From: Edolisoma coerulescens
Taxonomy: Eukaryota; Chordata; Aves; Passeriformes; Campephagidae
Assembly: GCA_013397115.1 (NCBI GenBank)
Contig: VWZW01004691.1
Coordinates: 241,094-305,093 of the forward strand
Direction of reading: 5' to 3'
Length of the DNA: 64,000 nucleotides
Positions 1-13,056 of the stretch are shown here, piece after piece (within the stretch, counting starts at the first letter, position 1; each line of letters starts with the position of its first letter). Below the pieces are notes generated by a model. The model worked only from the letters and a program-made list of their open reading frames with translations. It was not told where the DNA came from and ran no database searches. The position numbers were made by a program, and so were the translations under genes.

Positions 1-2237
1 TACTGAACTATGTTAGTTTTCTCTCATACAATGCAATCTATTCTTTAGAGTAGCTACTTTTTACCCTATAAAGAAGTCAAGCCCTGTGTACTAAGGTACA
101 TGACTGGCAGATGCCTACAAAAGTAAGATATTCTTCACTGTAAAACCAAGAAAGCAGAAATTGCCATAAATTGGGGCAAATCAATCATTTCTATCATAGA
201 TTCTACTGTTGGTACATTTTATATTGAAATGCTGCCTTAGAATTTGACCTTTATTAATGAAATAAACAAAATTCAATAAAAATAATAGTGGCGTGATAGA
301 CTGCAAAACAAAAAAGTTCACAGAAATTTAAAATCACAAGTGTAAGCATCAAAGTGCCAAAAATAAATTATAAAATCCAATTGAAATATTAGAACTGTAT
401 TTATTCATCTTAGTGCTGTACGTTTAGATGATATTTTACATAATACTCTTTATCTTTCTATTTATTAAAAATGTATTTGAATTTATTATAAGAAACTTCT
501 TCACACCTACTAGCAGCTTCTGTAGCAGCCAGCTGGAATCAATACAATTTAATTTTCATTTCCTTTTTCTGCATCTGTCTTTTTATGCTTTAGTATTTTC
601 CTTTTTTATGCATTTTCAATGTTCTTTCTTATAATTTAAGAACTTTTTCTTTTCGTTTATTTATCGTATTGTCATAGACCAGGCAAAATTTGCACTTACC
701 TAATCTGCTGTGTCTGCTTTTCAACATACAAAGAAAATATTATTTTTCAGACAACGATTTCATACAACACTAATGATCTCCAGTGGCCAATTAGTTATGA
801 GGTTGATTCTGCTAACACAGTTTTGCTGAAGAATGACTTGAATAGTTGTTTTAATTGTCGTGATGTCTACTTAATAAAAATTCAATCATAGCAAACACAA
901 TTCAAGAGCTTGGGGATGAACATGTAGTGGTCTATAAGAAATGAGTTGCTCCCACAGCCAGGTCCATGCAAGACAACCTGCTAATAGACACATCACTGCC
1001 ACTCTCCACTGACAGCTGGTAACTCACTATCGTTTTTGAAGTGATGGAATAAATGGGCCTAATACATAATGAATAAAATAGCAGCTGACACTTAAGTCCA
1101 CGGAGTGTGAAATGGATATTCCAGGGAGAGTGGCAGAGCAGCAACCATCAGGGCTCTGGCAAATGTGTGTCTAATACATGAGCACTTGTATGGGTGGGAG
1201 AGGAATAATAACACCAGAACTATCCCTTTGAGAGCAATGATGTTATTTTTACAACCACAACGTTAAAAATCAAGGATGATAGAAATCTTAGCAATTAAAT
1301 TATATCAGATATTTCAAAAGGCAAAAAAAGAGCCTGAAAAAGGTTTCTAGAACTGAAGAGATTGCAGCAGGTTTTCTATCTATGAAAATGAAATTATAGA
1401 TCCTGAAAGCTCAAGATAAAACTGAGTAACAAAAAGAAAAAAAAAAAAAGAAAGAAGAAACCCAAGTAATTTCTCTAGAGCTACAGAAAGCCCAGACCAT
1501 TACGAACTATTCATATCTAGGCAGACGGGCTTTCCAGGCTTTCTTTAGGTTGTGAGCATTGCCTTGAAGAACACATTTTTTCAGCATTTCTGATGGAGCT
1601 AGCCCAAATATCCTAGATTATTTGTTTTGTACTTGGGAAGCAGATTGAGTGACCAAAGTCCAGTTGTATAACTAACAAACATGATGTTAGTGATTTTGGT
1701 TTTACTTGTAACCTTTTGTTTCAATTATGTAACGTGATCATTGATTTTAAACCCTACTGTATAAGCTTCTCCTTCTTTTATATAAACCGTATATTTTGCA
1801 AACAGATGAGATCAGCAATATGGACACCTTAGCTTTCCACATAGAGAGAAATCTCAAGAAAGATGTGCTGTCACTTTGAGGGATATGTTTCATGACCAGA
1901 AAGCCCTACAAAATGCTTTAGGCCAAACTGCACATGGACACAACGATGTTAATGCTGCTGATACGATGCTAATGCTGCTATTATGATGTGCAAACAGCAC
2001 ATATCTACAAAGGGCTGCAAAGGCAGATCCCCAAAATATAATACACCCCTTGCTCATTTGAGACCCACAACAATTTTTTAATGAGTGAAACTCTATTGTT
2101 TGTTGTGTTGCATTCACCTCTCTTTTAGGAACTTTTTATATCCCTCTGTCACTTTGCTCTTTCCTTCTGCAATTACTCTGTATTCTGTGCACCTTTACAT
2201 TATCCTTTTTATCATGAATTAAAGGTGGAAAAAAAAT
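1..2237. other. AT-rich non-coding sequence, no gene seen
   Basis: Open frames here are short (75 codons or fewer), on both strands, and show no recognisable domain. An A-rich tract lies at about 1431-1460 and a 20-bp tandem duplication at 1943-1982. Otherwise it reads as unique intronic or intergenic sequence. Confidence 0.6.
1943..1982. repeat. Two-copy 20-bp tandem duplication
   Basis: Copy 1 (1943-1962) and copy 2 (1963-1982) share acgatg, one variable base, taatgctgct, and then differ slightly at the end. Seen directly. It looks like a small local slippage duplication inside unique sequence. Confidence 0.7.
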
Positions 2238-2295
2238 CATAGAATAATTCAGGTTGTAAAAGACCTTTAAGATCACTGAATCTGACCATCTTGTG
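2238..2295 (-). mobile_element. CR1 LINE 3'-end fragment
   Basis: On the plus strand the block starts atcatagaat and continues through a GGTTG...AAAGACCTTTAAGATCA-like core to a TCTGACCATC-like motif. This is the reverse complement of the CR1 3' terminus (TGGT...GATCTTTAAGGTC...CCAACC...ATTCTATGAT). Only about 60 bp survives, so it is a very 5'-truncated copy on the minus strand. The identification comes from the known CR1 3' consensus and has not been searched. Confidence 0.75.
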
Positions 2296-5200
2296 GTATT
2301 TTTTTTCAGCTGAGGCAAAGCAGATGAATGATGAGTTGACACCTGCTGTTTCCTTCATTGGCAGGAAGCTCTGAAAATGATTTGTCTTCCCATTCTAGGT
2401 TGTCCCCTTATGACTCTTTGAGAGATGGGTCACTCAATACATTAAATATTTGGGGAGACCGACAGAAATGTTACAGGAACAACATAACAGCTGATATCAC
2501 TGTTGCAAATGTTCTCCAAAGTGAAGCTGCAGTAAACAGAACTATGAGTTTCATATATTCAACTCTCAGCTCTCTCAGCTTTCTAGGTTTTTCATCAAAG
2601 TAACAGGATTCTGTTTAATGTTGTTTGGATTCCAGAACAAATTGATTACCCTAAAAAAATGTTATGTCAGAATATAAACACAGCACGTATGAAAGGGGTT
2701 TTCTTTCATTATTCTCACAAGTAATTTTTTGCTATAACATGTACTTAGCAATGAAATAATACCTTTTTTTTCTGATCCACCACTTCAAAAATTGAGGTGG
2801 GAAATAGAGCTTCTTGACTTCATTGCAAATTTGTGAGGCCTGAGAATGCAAAATATATTTCCTTTCTAGGCAGAGATATGAGGGTGTGAAAGCATGAGTC
2901 ATATAATCTACTTCCAAATTATATTGCAGGACTGAGTACTACTATTATTTCTGAAAGATTTCTGCCTATCAATTCTTGAAAATTTCTAATCAAGTGAAAA
3001 ATCCATTTTTGTATGTGGAAAAAATTATCCTACTGTCAACCTGAACATAGATATGTGATGATCAAAGTAGCTTGATCGTTCTTCTTTTCCTACCTCTGGG
3101 GGCAATTGACCACTGAGTTTAAAACAGCTCCCTGAATATTTGAAGAATTCAGCAGTACTTATTAATTTAGAACTATTGGGTCTTCTGCTTTTTCCATTCA
3201 CTGAGCCAGTTCTGTCATGACTAACAGACATGGCTTTTTCTTATCAACTTGCATTTATTCCCCTCAAGGTGTTTAAAAACTGAATGTTTCTCTGATTATT
3301 TTGGAACCTTTCTTGTTAGCAAAATGCAGCTTTACTGGCCTGTAATTCCCTGTGGTCTCTCTTCCTTTCTAAGTTAGTAATTTATCTTTTCCCATCTTCA
3401 CTCTTCTGGGACCACCCTTTTGTCCTGTTAAATCTCTCAGAGATAATTACTAATGGCCCAGTCATTATTTCAGTTAAATGTTTATGTACTGTAGGAAGAA
3501 TGTCAGGAAGCCCTGCCTGTGTAACTAACTTACACAACACTTAACTTGATAGTTCTTTATTTTGCTTGGTTACCCTTATAAAAAAACCCTTTGTGAGACA
3601 GTAAGTATACATTTGCATCTCCAATAGTAATGAATGCACTACAAAACAGTCCATTGGAAATGCAGTAGCCTGATTTATACTCTGCCATCTGTGTATACTA
3701 TTTGGTCCCAGGGTTTTTGGATAGCTCTGATAAGGTATTGACTCATGATGATATACCACTTATTCACTTAACAGCATGATAATTAATCTTGACACTGCAA
3801 GTCCTATCAAAGATGACTGGTTTAGTTTTGGCTTCTGTTTGTGCATCTTTTTTTCACCCCTGCAGTATGTGCTGCAGAAAACATTAGGCATACCAAAGCA
3901 TAATAAGTCTTTCCATATTCTGCTTATGTAGGGAAGCTGGGGGAGGAAAGAAAGATACAGACTTTGTACAGAACAGTCAGTAATTACTTTAAAATATGGA
4001 GAATATCTGACTGCAAGTAATATTACTTTTAGTTGTGAGAAACTCTCACATAAAAAGAAAGTAAAGCCTTGATATTTCCCCAGTCACTTATATTTTGAAT
4101 TATGGTGTGTTTGTATAAGGATGGTTAAATGAATATATGTTTTTTCACTTGTGTGCCTTCCTGCTTATATGATTCTTAAGGCTTCTTAATTTTTACTCAT
4201 TTGGAATAAAATGTTTAAAATATTTCATTTCAGGCTTGCCTTCTGCTTTCTTTTCATTGTTCTCTAATTGTTGCTATAGTATCACCAGCACAGAAAACAA
4301 ACAATATGTTTTAGGTTCTTTCAGAGGATCTCTGTACCAGCCTACTGATTTTTCTTTGCTGCTGAATCTGTAAGGACATGTTTCATCTTCACTGTTTTCC
4401 AGTAAATATTTCAGGATTTCCAGCATAGCTATTAGAATGTTTTGTTCACATGAATTGCTAATGTTTATACTGTTGTCTTTCAAGGCTCTTCAAAGCAACC
4501 CAAAGTGGCCTTGGGGTGTATTACAACGAAATAATGGTAAGACTGAGAAAGAATTGTATGCAGGGGGAATACTAAAGCAACATCATAACTTTGACCAAAT
4601 CCCTTTAGGGCAGCATCCCTTAATTCATAACTATTGAGCAAGCACAGATGCAGCAAAGCACATTGTTAGAGACAAGAAAATTTGGAAATTGAAGTTCACA
4701 AAGCTTTGCATATATGGATGACAGGCTATAAAAGCAAAGCCAATTTAATGTCTCATTGCAACAGTATCTTTCTACCTTGCTGAGAAGCAGAACAGACTGT
4801 AATAAAGGAAGCAAGGTCACAGAGAGAGCAGCCCTGTACTGACTCTAATGCAAAGAACAAGAATCTTTGCGAGAATCCAAGCCTCTGAATCTCTCTGCTC
4901 CTCACACGCTAGATGATCTGGAAGGAACAGAATAAATAACCAATGAGGAAAGGTTAATAACAGGTTTCAAAACCCCATCAAGTCAAAAATCAAAACTTGA
5001 GCAAAGAAGACATGGAAAAACTGAGATAAAACCAAGCATATTTAGAAACTGGTGCAATAGTAGTGCATTATTGAAGATGATTCAGAAAAGAAAATACTAA
5101 CTATATTGTTATCTGAAATATGTATGTTCACTCTAGGCTTGTTTTATCATTCAAAGGACTATGTCCATACAGAAACAAGCCATGTCTGTAGACATTTGCA

Positions 5201-5969
5201 GTCAAAGAAGACAATGATTCCTTGATATTAATGTATTAATGTATGCTAGGTAACATAATGTTCCATGATCACTTAATGAAAGAGTATTTAGAAGAGGCAC
5301 ATGGAAAAGGGCACAATGCAATGAGCTGATAGAACCTTAAATGAGGAGAAAATTCTCTGCTGGCAGAAGTTGGCACTATGCCTGGTACATCAAAGAAGCT
5401 GAATCAATCTGTAGAGGACCTGATCTTGAGTAACCCAATTTTAATTCTGCTAAACAGTCTATGGGGCTTAAGAGCCTTCTACATATTTTATTCATAAATG
5501 AAAAATATAAGAAACATGGAATAAACAGAGAAAACTATGTCAGTACAGTCAAAATATTACAGAAATATCCAGAACAAATTTTAAAGGTACCACATTATCA
5601 ATTTTAATACAATCAATATACACAAAGATCTACCACTTATAATATCACAGTGCCTTAGTCTTAGATGACATCTGCTGTTCTGAATTTCATGGTAGAGGAT
5701 ACCGACACTTTTGACACTTACTGAAACATCATATTCAGTTTTAGGAAACTGAAGAAAAAGTTCTTTCTGGAAACACATATACTTTTTAAGATGTTTACCA
5801 TTATGGCGAAAAAAAAGGAGAATGTGTTCTGTTGCTAAATTCTGAATTGTGAAGAATCATGCCTTTTATTGCCTTGAAATAAAACAAGTCTTATTCTATG
5901 TCTTCTCAGGCCTCTGAGTAGCTCTTAAGCAAATATAGGTTATACTGTCTGCCACCCCAAAGAAGCCCA
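2296..5969. other. AT-rich non-coding sequence, no gene seen
   Basis: Open frames of up to about 80 codons occur, but none has low-complexity-free protein character or a recognisable family. There is a TATA-like string at about 4727 and an AATAAA-like string at about 4801. These are isolated and I do not treat them as a promoter or gene end. Confidence 0.55.
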
Positions 5970-6154
5970 GGGCACTGAAGACCAACTGGATACTACTGGA
6001 TCCATCTTCCACTCACAGTACCTCACTCCTTCTCTCTCTGCTTCCCAGCCTCTCCCTTCTGTGTACACTTAATGTTATAAAATAAAGTTGGTATGGCTGA
6101 ACTAGTATTTGCTCTTGTTGGCATCTTAATTTGGGCAGAGGACTTTAACATTGA
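5970..6154 (+). mobile_element. Possible 3' part of an old LTR
   Basis: A pyrimidine-rich stretch (about 6001-6060) leads into AATAAAG at about 6081. About 70 bp later comes a GGGCAGAGGACTTTAACA end, which looks like a short R-U5 closing in CA. I could not find the matching 5' end or a target-site duplication, so this may be a degraded LTR or a chance resemblance. Confidence 0.3.
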
Positions 6155-7019
6155 ATTGTAACAGAAGGAAAGGCTGATAATCCATATCACGTTCTACACG
6201 AGGAACTCAAACGTAATCCCCAAAGAGATCACATGGGAATCAAAACAGGACCTCAAAAGGAGCAGAGTGCAACAGTCACCTTTTCTGTTCTTTTTTTCAC
6301 TTGGAAGATAGCTTTCAATATACTAATTTTCATCCACTTATTTCCAATTGTTTGTTTCCTACTTTGCAAGGTAAACAAAAGTCCCTGATGATACAGTCTT
6401 TTATTTGTCATTCAGAATGGTATCTGTCTCTCTTTTACCATTTCCAGTCTTTTTCTTTTCAGCTGATTGGAATGTTTGACCAGTCTTCATTTATTTTTCA
6501 CAGATAAACAACAAAGTCTAGTTCTGCAAGGCACAATTACTATTGTATTATCCTCTACTTGTGCAAATTAATTCATGGGAAAGTATCCAAACTATTACTC
6601 CAAGTTGTACCAGCACTATAACTCTGTCACCATTTTTTTATGGTTATTTTAACATTAATGAAGAAAGAACACCAACTGAAATATTTTTCCATAACTCTCT
6701 TTACCAGGAGCCCCATATTGCCAATTATTTGTTTAGGAGAAAAATTAAATGAGATCTTATGTAAGCAGAATAAATTCCAAAAAGCTGAACTAGCTGTTAC
6801 ATTTCAGAAGAGATTTTTTGAATCACTTTTTAGAGTCCTTGGAAATCATCAGCTGAATGTTCAGCATTTGGCAAAGCAGCCAATGACATGTTGTACATCA
6901 ACATAGTAGATCTTGAGAAAACCACAAAAATTTTCATTCTGTTGCCACATTAAAAAACTAAACCTACATATGAACACTGCGTGTGGCTCTGGTGTTCCAT
7001 TTCTGGAAGAGTCTACTGG
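6155..7019. other. Non-coding sequence, no gene seen
   Basis: Two overlapping open frames lie at 6543-6752 and 6640-6906 (69 and 88 codons). They have no recognisable domain and no supporting splice or promoter context, so I treat them as chance. Confidence 0.5.
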
Positions 7020-7079
7020 CATTAGAGAAGGAGATCAAAGACATGCAAGACTAATATGGTTGGTGCTCCTTTGTTTGGA

Positions 7080-7260
7080 GAGACAATTCTGACCGATATT
7101 TATAAAATCATGAAGACAAGAGGCATTTTATGCACAGCTGGTGCTTGCATACAAGATCTAGTGTGTCCTTGATAAAAGTAGCAGGGGATGAGATGAACAG
7201 ATATAAAAGAAGATATTTCTTCACCACAGCAGGTGGTAGAATTTGTAGACACAAAGACAC
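7080..7260 (+). mobile_element. Possible ancient CR1/L3-like LINE remnant
   Basis: The plus strand contains TATAAAATCATGAAGACAAG and, about 100 bp later, an ATGAACAGATATAAAAGAAG string followed by TATTTCTTCACC and AGCAGGTGGTAGAAT. In order, these resemble the end of a CR1/L3-type ORF2, where an 'ac-ag-att-ttc' segment is followed by 'gtggtagaat'. It is heavily degraded, with no octamers. An alignment against an ancient-LINE library would decide. Confidence 0.35.
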
Positions 7261-10200
7261 ATGGACACAGACACTATCAGCAGGTTAACATATGAATTAG
7301 ATTATTGGACAACAGACATACAAAAAGGATTAGTGTGACAGTCCCTCAAATGTCCCTAATACAACAGTTGTCAATGCTGGCAGAGCGTGAGGGAAAGAGA
7401 ATCCCTGTGTTTCTTCTGGACACAGAATACTGTGCTAGATGGATGAGTGGTCTGCCTAAGTAGGGCATTCTCAATATGCCCATGTTGAACAAAAGAAAAA
7501 TGTAAGCACTTTTCAGTTTCTAGTACAGTTTCTTAAAATAAAACAAATGGCTCAGCCCTTTCAGAATATTACATTTTTTGGCCTTAGAAAAGAGCAAGAA
7601 ATAGACCAGAAATCAAAACTTTTTGTGCAAGTTGTAGCAATGCCATTGAATTAATGCAAAGAACTTTAGATTTCCTTCAATGAGCTACAGACTAAAAAAT
7701 AAATGGGAAGACACAGTTTCAGACTGATTTTCTATACCACCTAAGTTTCTTCATGGCCAGAGCTATCCAGGAACCGACTGTAGTCTGGAGAGATATTTCT
7801 ATCTGATGAAAACACCATTGACAGGAATTTGTGTTAAATTCTAGCCAAAACTAGGCACTTGGCTATCATCTTGAATTAAGGATTCATAGCAAGGAACCCT
7901 CTACTAAAAATAGGCTTTGAAAGAATAATTCCATGTTGGAAGTGCAGCATTTTAAAAATATATCTGAAAGCAGAATATTCATTTTCCCTCAGGCTAATGG
8001 TTATAGTACTCATCTGGAAAGCTGGAGAAACTTATCCAGATTCTTTTACAGCCTTAAGGAAGAGTTTTAGAAGATACTTTATGTATGTGTACTTTCTTTC
8101 TAGGAATTTTTTTAAGATATTAGCACAGTTTGTAGGTGACAAGGTGTTTGCAGCAGGGGTGATGCAAGGGTGGCCTCTGTGAGAAGCTAAGCTGTAATAT
8201 ATTATTGTATCCTTCCTATAGACATGTTTGGAAACACTCCTGAGGACAGCAAGAACATTGGTTTATCTTTCAAAAGTAGAAGGATATGATCAGTGTAATG
8301 ATAGCATGATTTCCTTTTGCACAGGAGGTAGTGGTTGGTTGCTTTAAATGTCAGCTAGGAGTTGAACAAAGAGTAAACAGCACAAGGGTTCTGGAAGAGC
8401 ACATTCATAAACGCAAAAATAAACCAAATCTCCAAGGTGATTTAATTGTTTGAAACCAACAAAATTCCATGAGCATGGAATTCGACATATGTACGAAATT
8501 CTGTTTCAGGGCAGCCTGGAAAATTGTCTTGAATAAATTAGAGTCCCTTGTAGCAAATCATTTCTATTACTTGTATATAAAGTTATACATATGCACATAC
8601 AGGGTCTCATATTAGCACCCTAAAATAGAAATGTCTTTATGATCTTCTAATTAACAACTGAGTTTGGTCACATTTTTCCTTGGACAAAGGAAATCATGCA
8701 TAGATCAAAAGTAGATTTCTAAACAAACTGAAGGATTACAGGGAATATGAAGTTTCATAACCATTTAAAATTTAGACAAGCATTTGTCAGTACCAACTGA
8801 TACTGTAGGTGAAGAGAATAGTCCTATACATCTCTGTAACAACAAGGCAGACACTGGTTAATAATCTCTTCGTTCTTTCCTATTGAGATGGCTTTTTACA
8901 AAAGACTACTATGAAGCTTTTTAACTTGGTTATAAGATAAGTAAAAAAACTTCATATAGCTTCAATTAGAAAGGAACTAAAAAAACAGTGGTTGTAACGT
9001 GTTTGTGCAAAGATTAGTTTGTCTTCATTTAGAGAAACTCCTTTTATTCACAAAAATATGCTGACACTACACCAAGTCTCGCAATTCCACAGAAACCATT
9101 TGTCAGTATAAGATCATTTATAAGTCAATTAACCTAAATTTCAAGATCACTCAGCTGGTTTAGTTGAATCAGGTGAACAAGTACTGCATTATATCCTTTG
9201 TAAATGAGGATGATATATCTCCATAAAATGTAGAGATGATCTTACCTTACTGTAAAACATCCAAAGATCATAAAGCATTGACTACTCTATCAGAGCAGTG
9301 ATTAATTGCACCTGGATTTTTAAGGGGATTCTACCTTCTATTGAAATAAGTGCTATCAGGGCTTATTCAAAATTAGTTTTAGGATGTTCATCTAGTAATT
9401 CTAAAATGCATATGTTCAGAATGCTATGGTTGGAAATTAAACTTCAGAAAATTAAAATGAATTGCTACTATTAAGAAACTTTACTGGAAAAGTATTGAGA
9501 GAGAGGTTTTGTACAAACTTGGACTCCATAGACCAGGAAATGTTGCCTCGTGGATTTTTATTATTGCACATATTTTGCCTTATGGTAGCAGTAAAGATAC
9601 TATAATGGATTTTTGATATTTCAGCAAGTTATACCTCTACTGCTGAGGCAAATATTCCTAATATTCTGGTGCCACTAGTGAGAAATACGAGGTAGCCAAA
9701 TATTTGGTAAAGTGGAGGTCAGGAATCTGCTCTTTTTTTGTCACTAAATCGTCTTGTCAGAGTATGTGTATTGTGCATTTGGTTGCTGCAATTGAAGAGA
9801 ACTTCAATGGAGATTCAAATTCAACTCTAAATACTTGAATGGAAATATTAATTTGAAATTTCATTAAATAAATCAATAAGAAAGATTAAGTTGCTTTGTC
9901 TTACTGAATCTGCTTCAGTAAATGGAAACAGTTTCTCTTTCACCTTACCCAAAAGTGTCAGAGAAAGTAGTGAAAATGAGCTGATCATGGAGCTGTGCAT
10001 TCCACTGTTTAAGCAATCTATCAGGTACAAAATAATACAGCCATTTGCCTAACGCATTCAGAGCACCTGAGCTACTACTGAAACTCTGCTTAAATTTACA
10101 TTTCGATAAATTATGCCACCAAGTGGCTCAACACCACACAGTATTTCTGGAACACATTCAAACTTGCTACTATTTCTGGTTCATAGATTTCAGATTATAT

Positions 10201-11687
10201 GTTTATACTACATATGTACCTTACATATAGGTACCTTATATGGGTATACTATATAGGTACCTTACCTATAAAGCATTCCTGTGTGCAGATATCAACCTTC
10301 CTCCCTCCCCCTGCTCCTAAATCTGCGCAGAGCTTTGTGCACATCCAGAGGTGGACAACCATGGCAAAAAACCCTTTCTAGAAACTGAACTTTGCACTTG
10401 CTACTGCAACACACAAAGGCAAAGAGATGAATATGTCCTGAGAGCCTCCGGGAGGAGTCTGCCTTCATCACTTTACCTGCACTGATTAACCTTGCAGAGA
10501 CCTTGCAGTGTTTCTCATGGCCACCATTTCAAGAATATCCTTAGAGAGTGTTGCTCCATCAGAAGAAAAGCTGTGTTCTTTTTGGAGAACATATCATCAC
10601 CCACGTACACAAGATTTTCAAATTTATATTTGCAAAAGGATGACTTATGATACCAGCTTATAAGATTTTCCCTACCAGAGGAGCAAGTTAGCTCATTGCA
10701 AAAAGAAAAAGATGTAAAACATGTGCAAAGGGAAATTCCAGGATCAAAACTGAATCTTAGCGTAACCAGATAGATGTAACTTAAGTCACACAATATTTTT
10801 TTTATTTCATATGAAATAATATTTTATAATTATATTAAGATCACTGAAAGAAATATAAAATAATTTATGATGCATAAAAATTTCATAAATTTGTTGGAAG
10901 TACAAGTCAGCAATTAAGAATTTGAAGACAGGACCAAAGATAAAGAAAATATTCCAAGATATTATTCTATTTCCATTCAATGATGGACAATGAATTTTTC
11001 TCCAGGATACTATTTGATTTAAAACAGAACAAATGAAAAAAGCAGAAAAAGAACAGCCTTATAACTACTACAAAATATTTGAGTGTGAAATGAAAATAAA
11101 ATATGTAAGACTAACCAGACTGGGGTTAAAAGGGCTCTCTCTGACTTTTAGTTTTTTTATTCAGGGTTTTCTTCAATACTGATAATGGATTCCCTTGGAA
11201 TGCTTCACTCTATCTACGAAGAAGTCCTTTGAGAAAAATTAAAAGTTTTCCCTCCCCTCCCCTTATTTCCATTCTGAAAGCTAACATCGTACCTTATCAT
11301 TAACCATTTTATTCCCCCATGTCTTTCTGGCCTGTGTTTGTGAGTTTTGATATCCTGGAACTGGTTTAAGTGTTGCTGAGGGGACTGCCTTCTGCAAGAG
11401 GGATTGAGCTGATTTCCCTTTGTTCTTGCTTCCTTTCTCCTGCATTCTCACCACAGAAACCACATTCTGTTGAAGGCTATCACTGTGCCAAGGCAAAGGG
11501 CCAAGTTTTGGGTATGATTGTAGACTGTCTTAGCAGTGCATTCCACCTTTATCCATTTATTTTCTGAATAATTTGTGCAATGCTTGTATTTGCTGCTCCA
11601 GACATCAAATAGTAATTTAGGTATATATATTACATAATTGGATCTCTGAGCCTCCCACTTGCTTTGCTATCCCATTGGACTGGATAA
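7261..11687. other. AT-rich non-coding sequence, no gene seen
   Basis: No exon-like open frame is convincing; the longest is about 92 codons on the minus strand near 10515-10793, with no recognisable domain. The only structure I see is the small repeat at 10205-10270. Confidence 0.55.
10205..10270. repeat. Degenerate GTACCTTA/TATAGGTA repeat
   Basis: GTACCTTA occurs at 10216-10223, 10231-10238 and 10257-10264, interleaved with TATAGGTA and CTATATAG strings. The arrangement is partly palindromic around GGTACC and AT-rich. It is a low-complexity local repeat with irregular spacing (15 and 26 bp). Confidence 0.65.
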
Positions 11688-11836
11688 CAGGAATAAATTC
11701 TTCACTGGGAGGATGGTCAAGTGGAAAGGCTCCCCACATGGTCATGGCTCCAGTCCTGGAGTATTTGAACAACACTGGAAACAGGAGTTGGACTCAATGA
11801 TTCTCCTAGGGCTCTTCCAGCTCAGGATTCTACAGC
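11688..11836 (+). mobile_element. CR1 LINE fragment, end of ORF2 and start of 3' UTR
   Basis: The segment opens with AATTCTTCACTGGGAGGATG. It passes through a CTCCAGTCCTGGAGTATTTGA block and then a TTGGACTCAATGATTCT... GGGCTCTTCCAGCTC segment. These are, in order, the last ORF2 codons and 3' UTR of avian CR1. In translation the frame reads NKFFTGRMVKW...GVFEQHWKQELDSMILLGLFQL, matching the CR1 C-terminus pattern FFT...V.W...PSLEVF with several changes. The octamer tail is lost; the copy ends near GGATTCTAC. Confidence 0.8.
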
Positions 11837-12991
11837 CACAAATGTATACAAGAAAAGGGTAACTTCTCCCTCCTTTCAGGTGAATCAGATACAAAACAGT
11901 TATAATGAAATAATTTGTAAGATTTGAGCTATAAGTGGAAACTGATGTTTTCTGTGTCAGCTGATGCTGACGACATCAGAGTATACTGGCTTAAATCACT
12001 TTAAAGGGCTCCATTTCAGTTCTTCACCCCTGCATATTAAATGGCTTCTGATGGATACTGTTGGACAAGGATCTGTATTACAAGGCTGTATGAAGAGCAA
12101 AGTCTAAGATGTTCTTAACATGCTCCAAGGAACACTTCGTTTACCCTCCAGCAGCTGAAACCTCCAAGTTAGAAAAGAGATGATTACTTGTTTATTAGAT
12201 CTTTAATACCTTACCATCAGCACATCCTTCACAGCATATCCTTCTAAATCCAAAAAAGCCCAGAAACTTATGTTTAATCCCAGCTATATTTCTTAGACTG
12301 CTTCCTCAGTCTCAGTTCATCATTCATGCAAAAGAAATGCACTTTTCTTTTTCTTCTATTTTTTAACTTCCTTTTTGTTTTTTATAATTGGAAAATAGTC
12401 TCTTATCAGTTCTTTGGAAGGAAGTTGTCACTGGCACTAAGACTTTCTTCTTGCTTGAGTAGAAGGACTCAAATATGGACTACAGAGGATTTGTTGGGAT
12501 TTTGTACTATCTCTTCTAGCTCTCATATTGCTTTCAGAAAATATTATCTCTATAATTTAAGTCTGACAGTTTAAACAGACAGTTTCTCTCTGGTCCAGGG
12601 TTCCCATGTATCTTATGTGAAACATACAGATAATGATCCTTTTCCAAGTATATATTTGCATTTTCACCATTGATTTTAACTCTAATCAATTCTCATTTCC
12701 CCATAGATGTAAGCATGAATATTTAATTTTTCCAGCAGATACGGGTTTTGCGACATGGCATCTTATTTTCTCTTAGCAGTTTAGGATGACAGGAAGGTTT
12801 AAAATTATGTTAAATATTATACTTCCCTTTTGTCTTACTTCTGACAATTTTATTCTGTTCAGTTATTATACCTTCACACTGAACAGAAACTGGTTCAGTT
12901 ATATGTACTGCACATTGTGCAATGTCATTAAAATGTCATTGTCTTTTTGTTGTGGAAGTTTGTGGACGCCGAAAGCTGGGTTGCAGAGACA

Positions 12992-13056
12992 TTTTTCAGC
13001 TTTCTGCCTCTGTCTGTGAGAAAGTCTTTACTTTCTCACAGACACTGGCTGAAAAA
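12992..13056. other. Strong two-part hairpin
   Basis: Inner arms 13011-13024 and 13031-13044 are a perfect 14-bp inverted repeat around a 6-nt loop (tcttta). Outer arms 12992-13000 and 13048-13056 add 9 perfect base pairs, separated from the inner stem by an asymmetric internal loop of 10 versus 3 nt. The whole is 65 nt. The inverted repeat is seen directly; a biological role, such as a small-RNA precursor, is not shown. Confidence 0.8.

Noticed and set aside
4727..4806. TATAAAA followed by AATAAA as a gene or LTR
   Set aside because: Both are short AT-rich words in AT-rich DNA. No TG...CA ends, duplicated flanks or coding frame accompany them.
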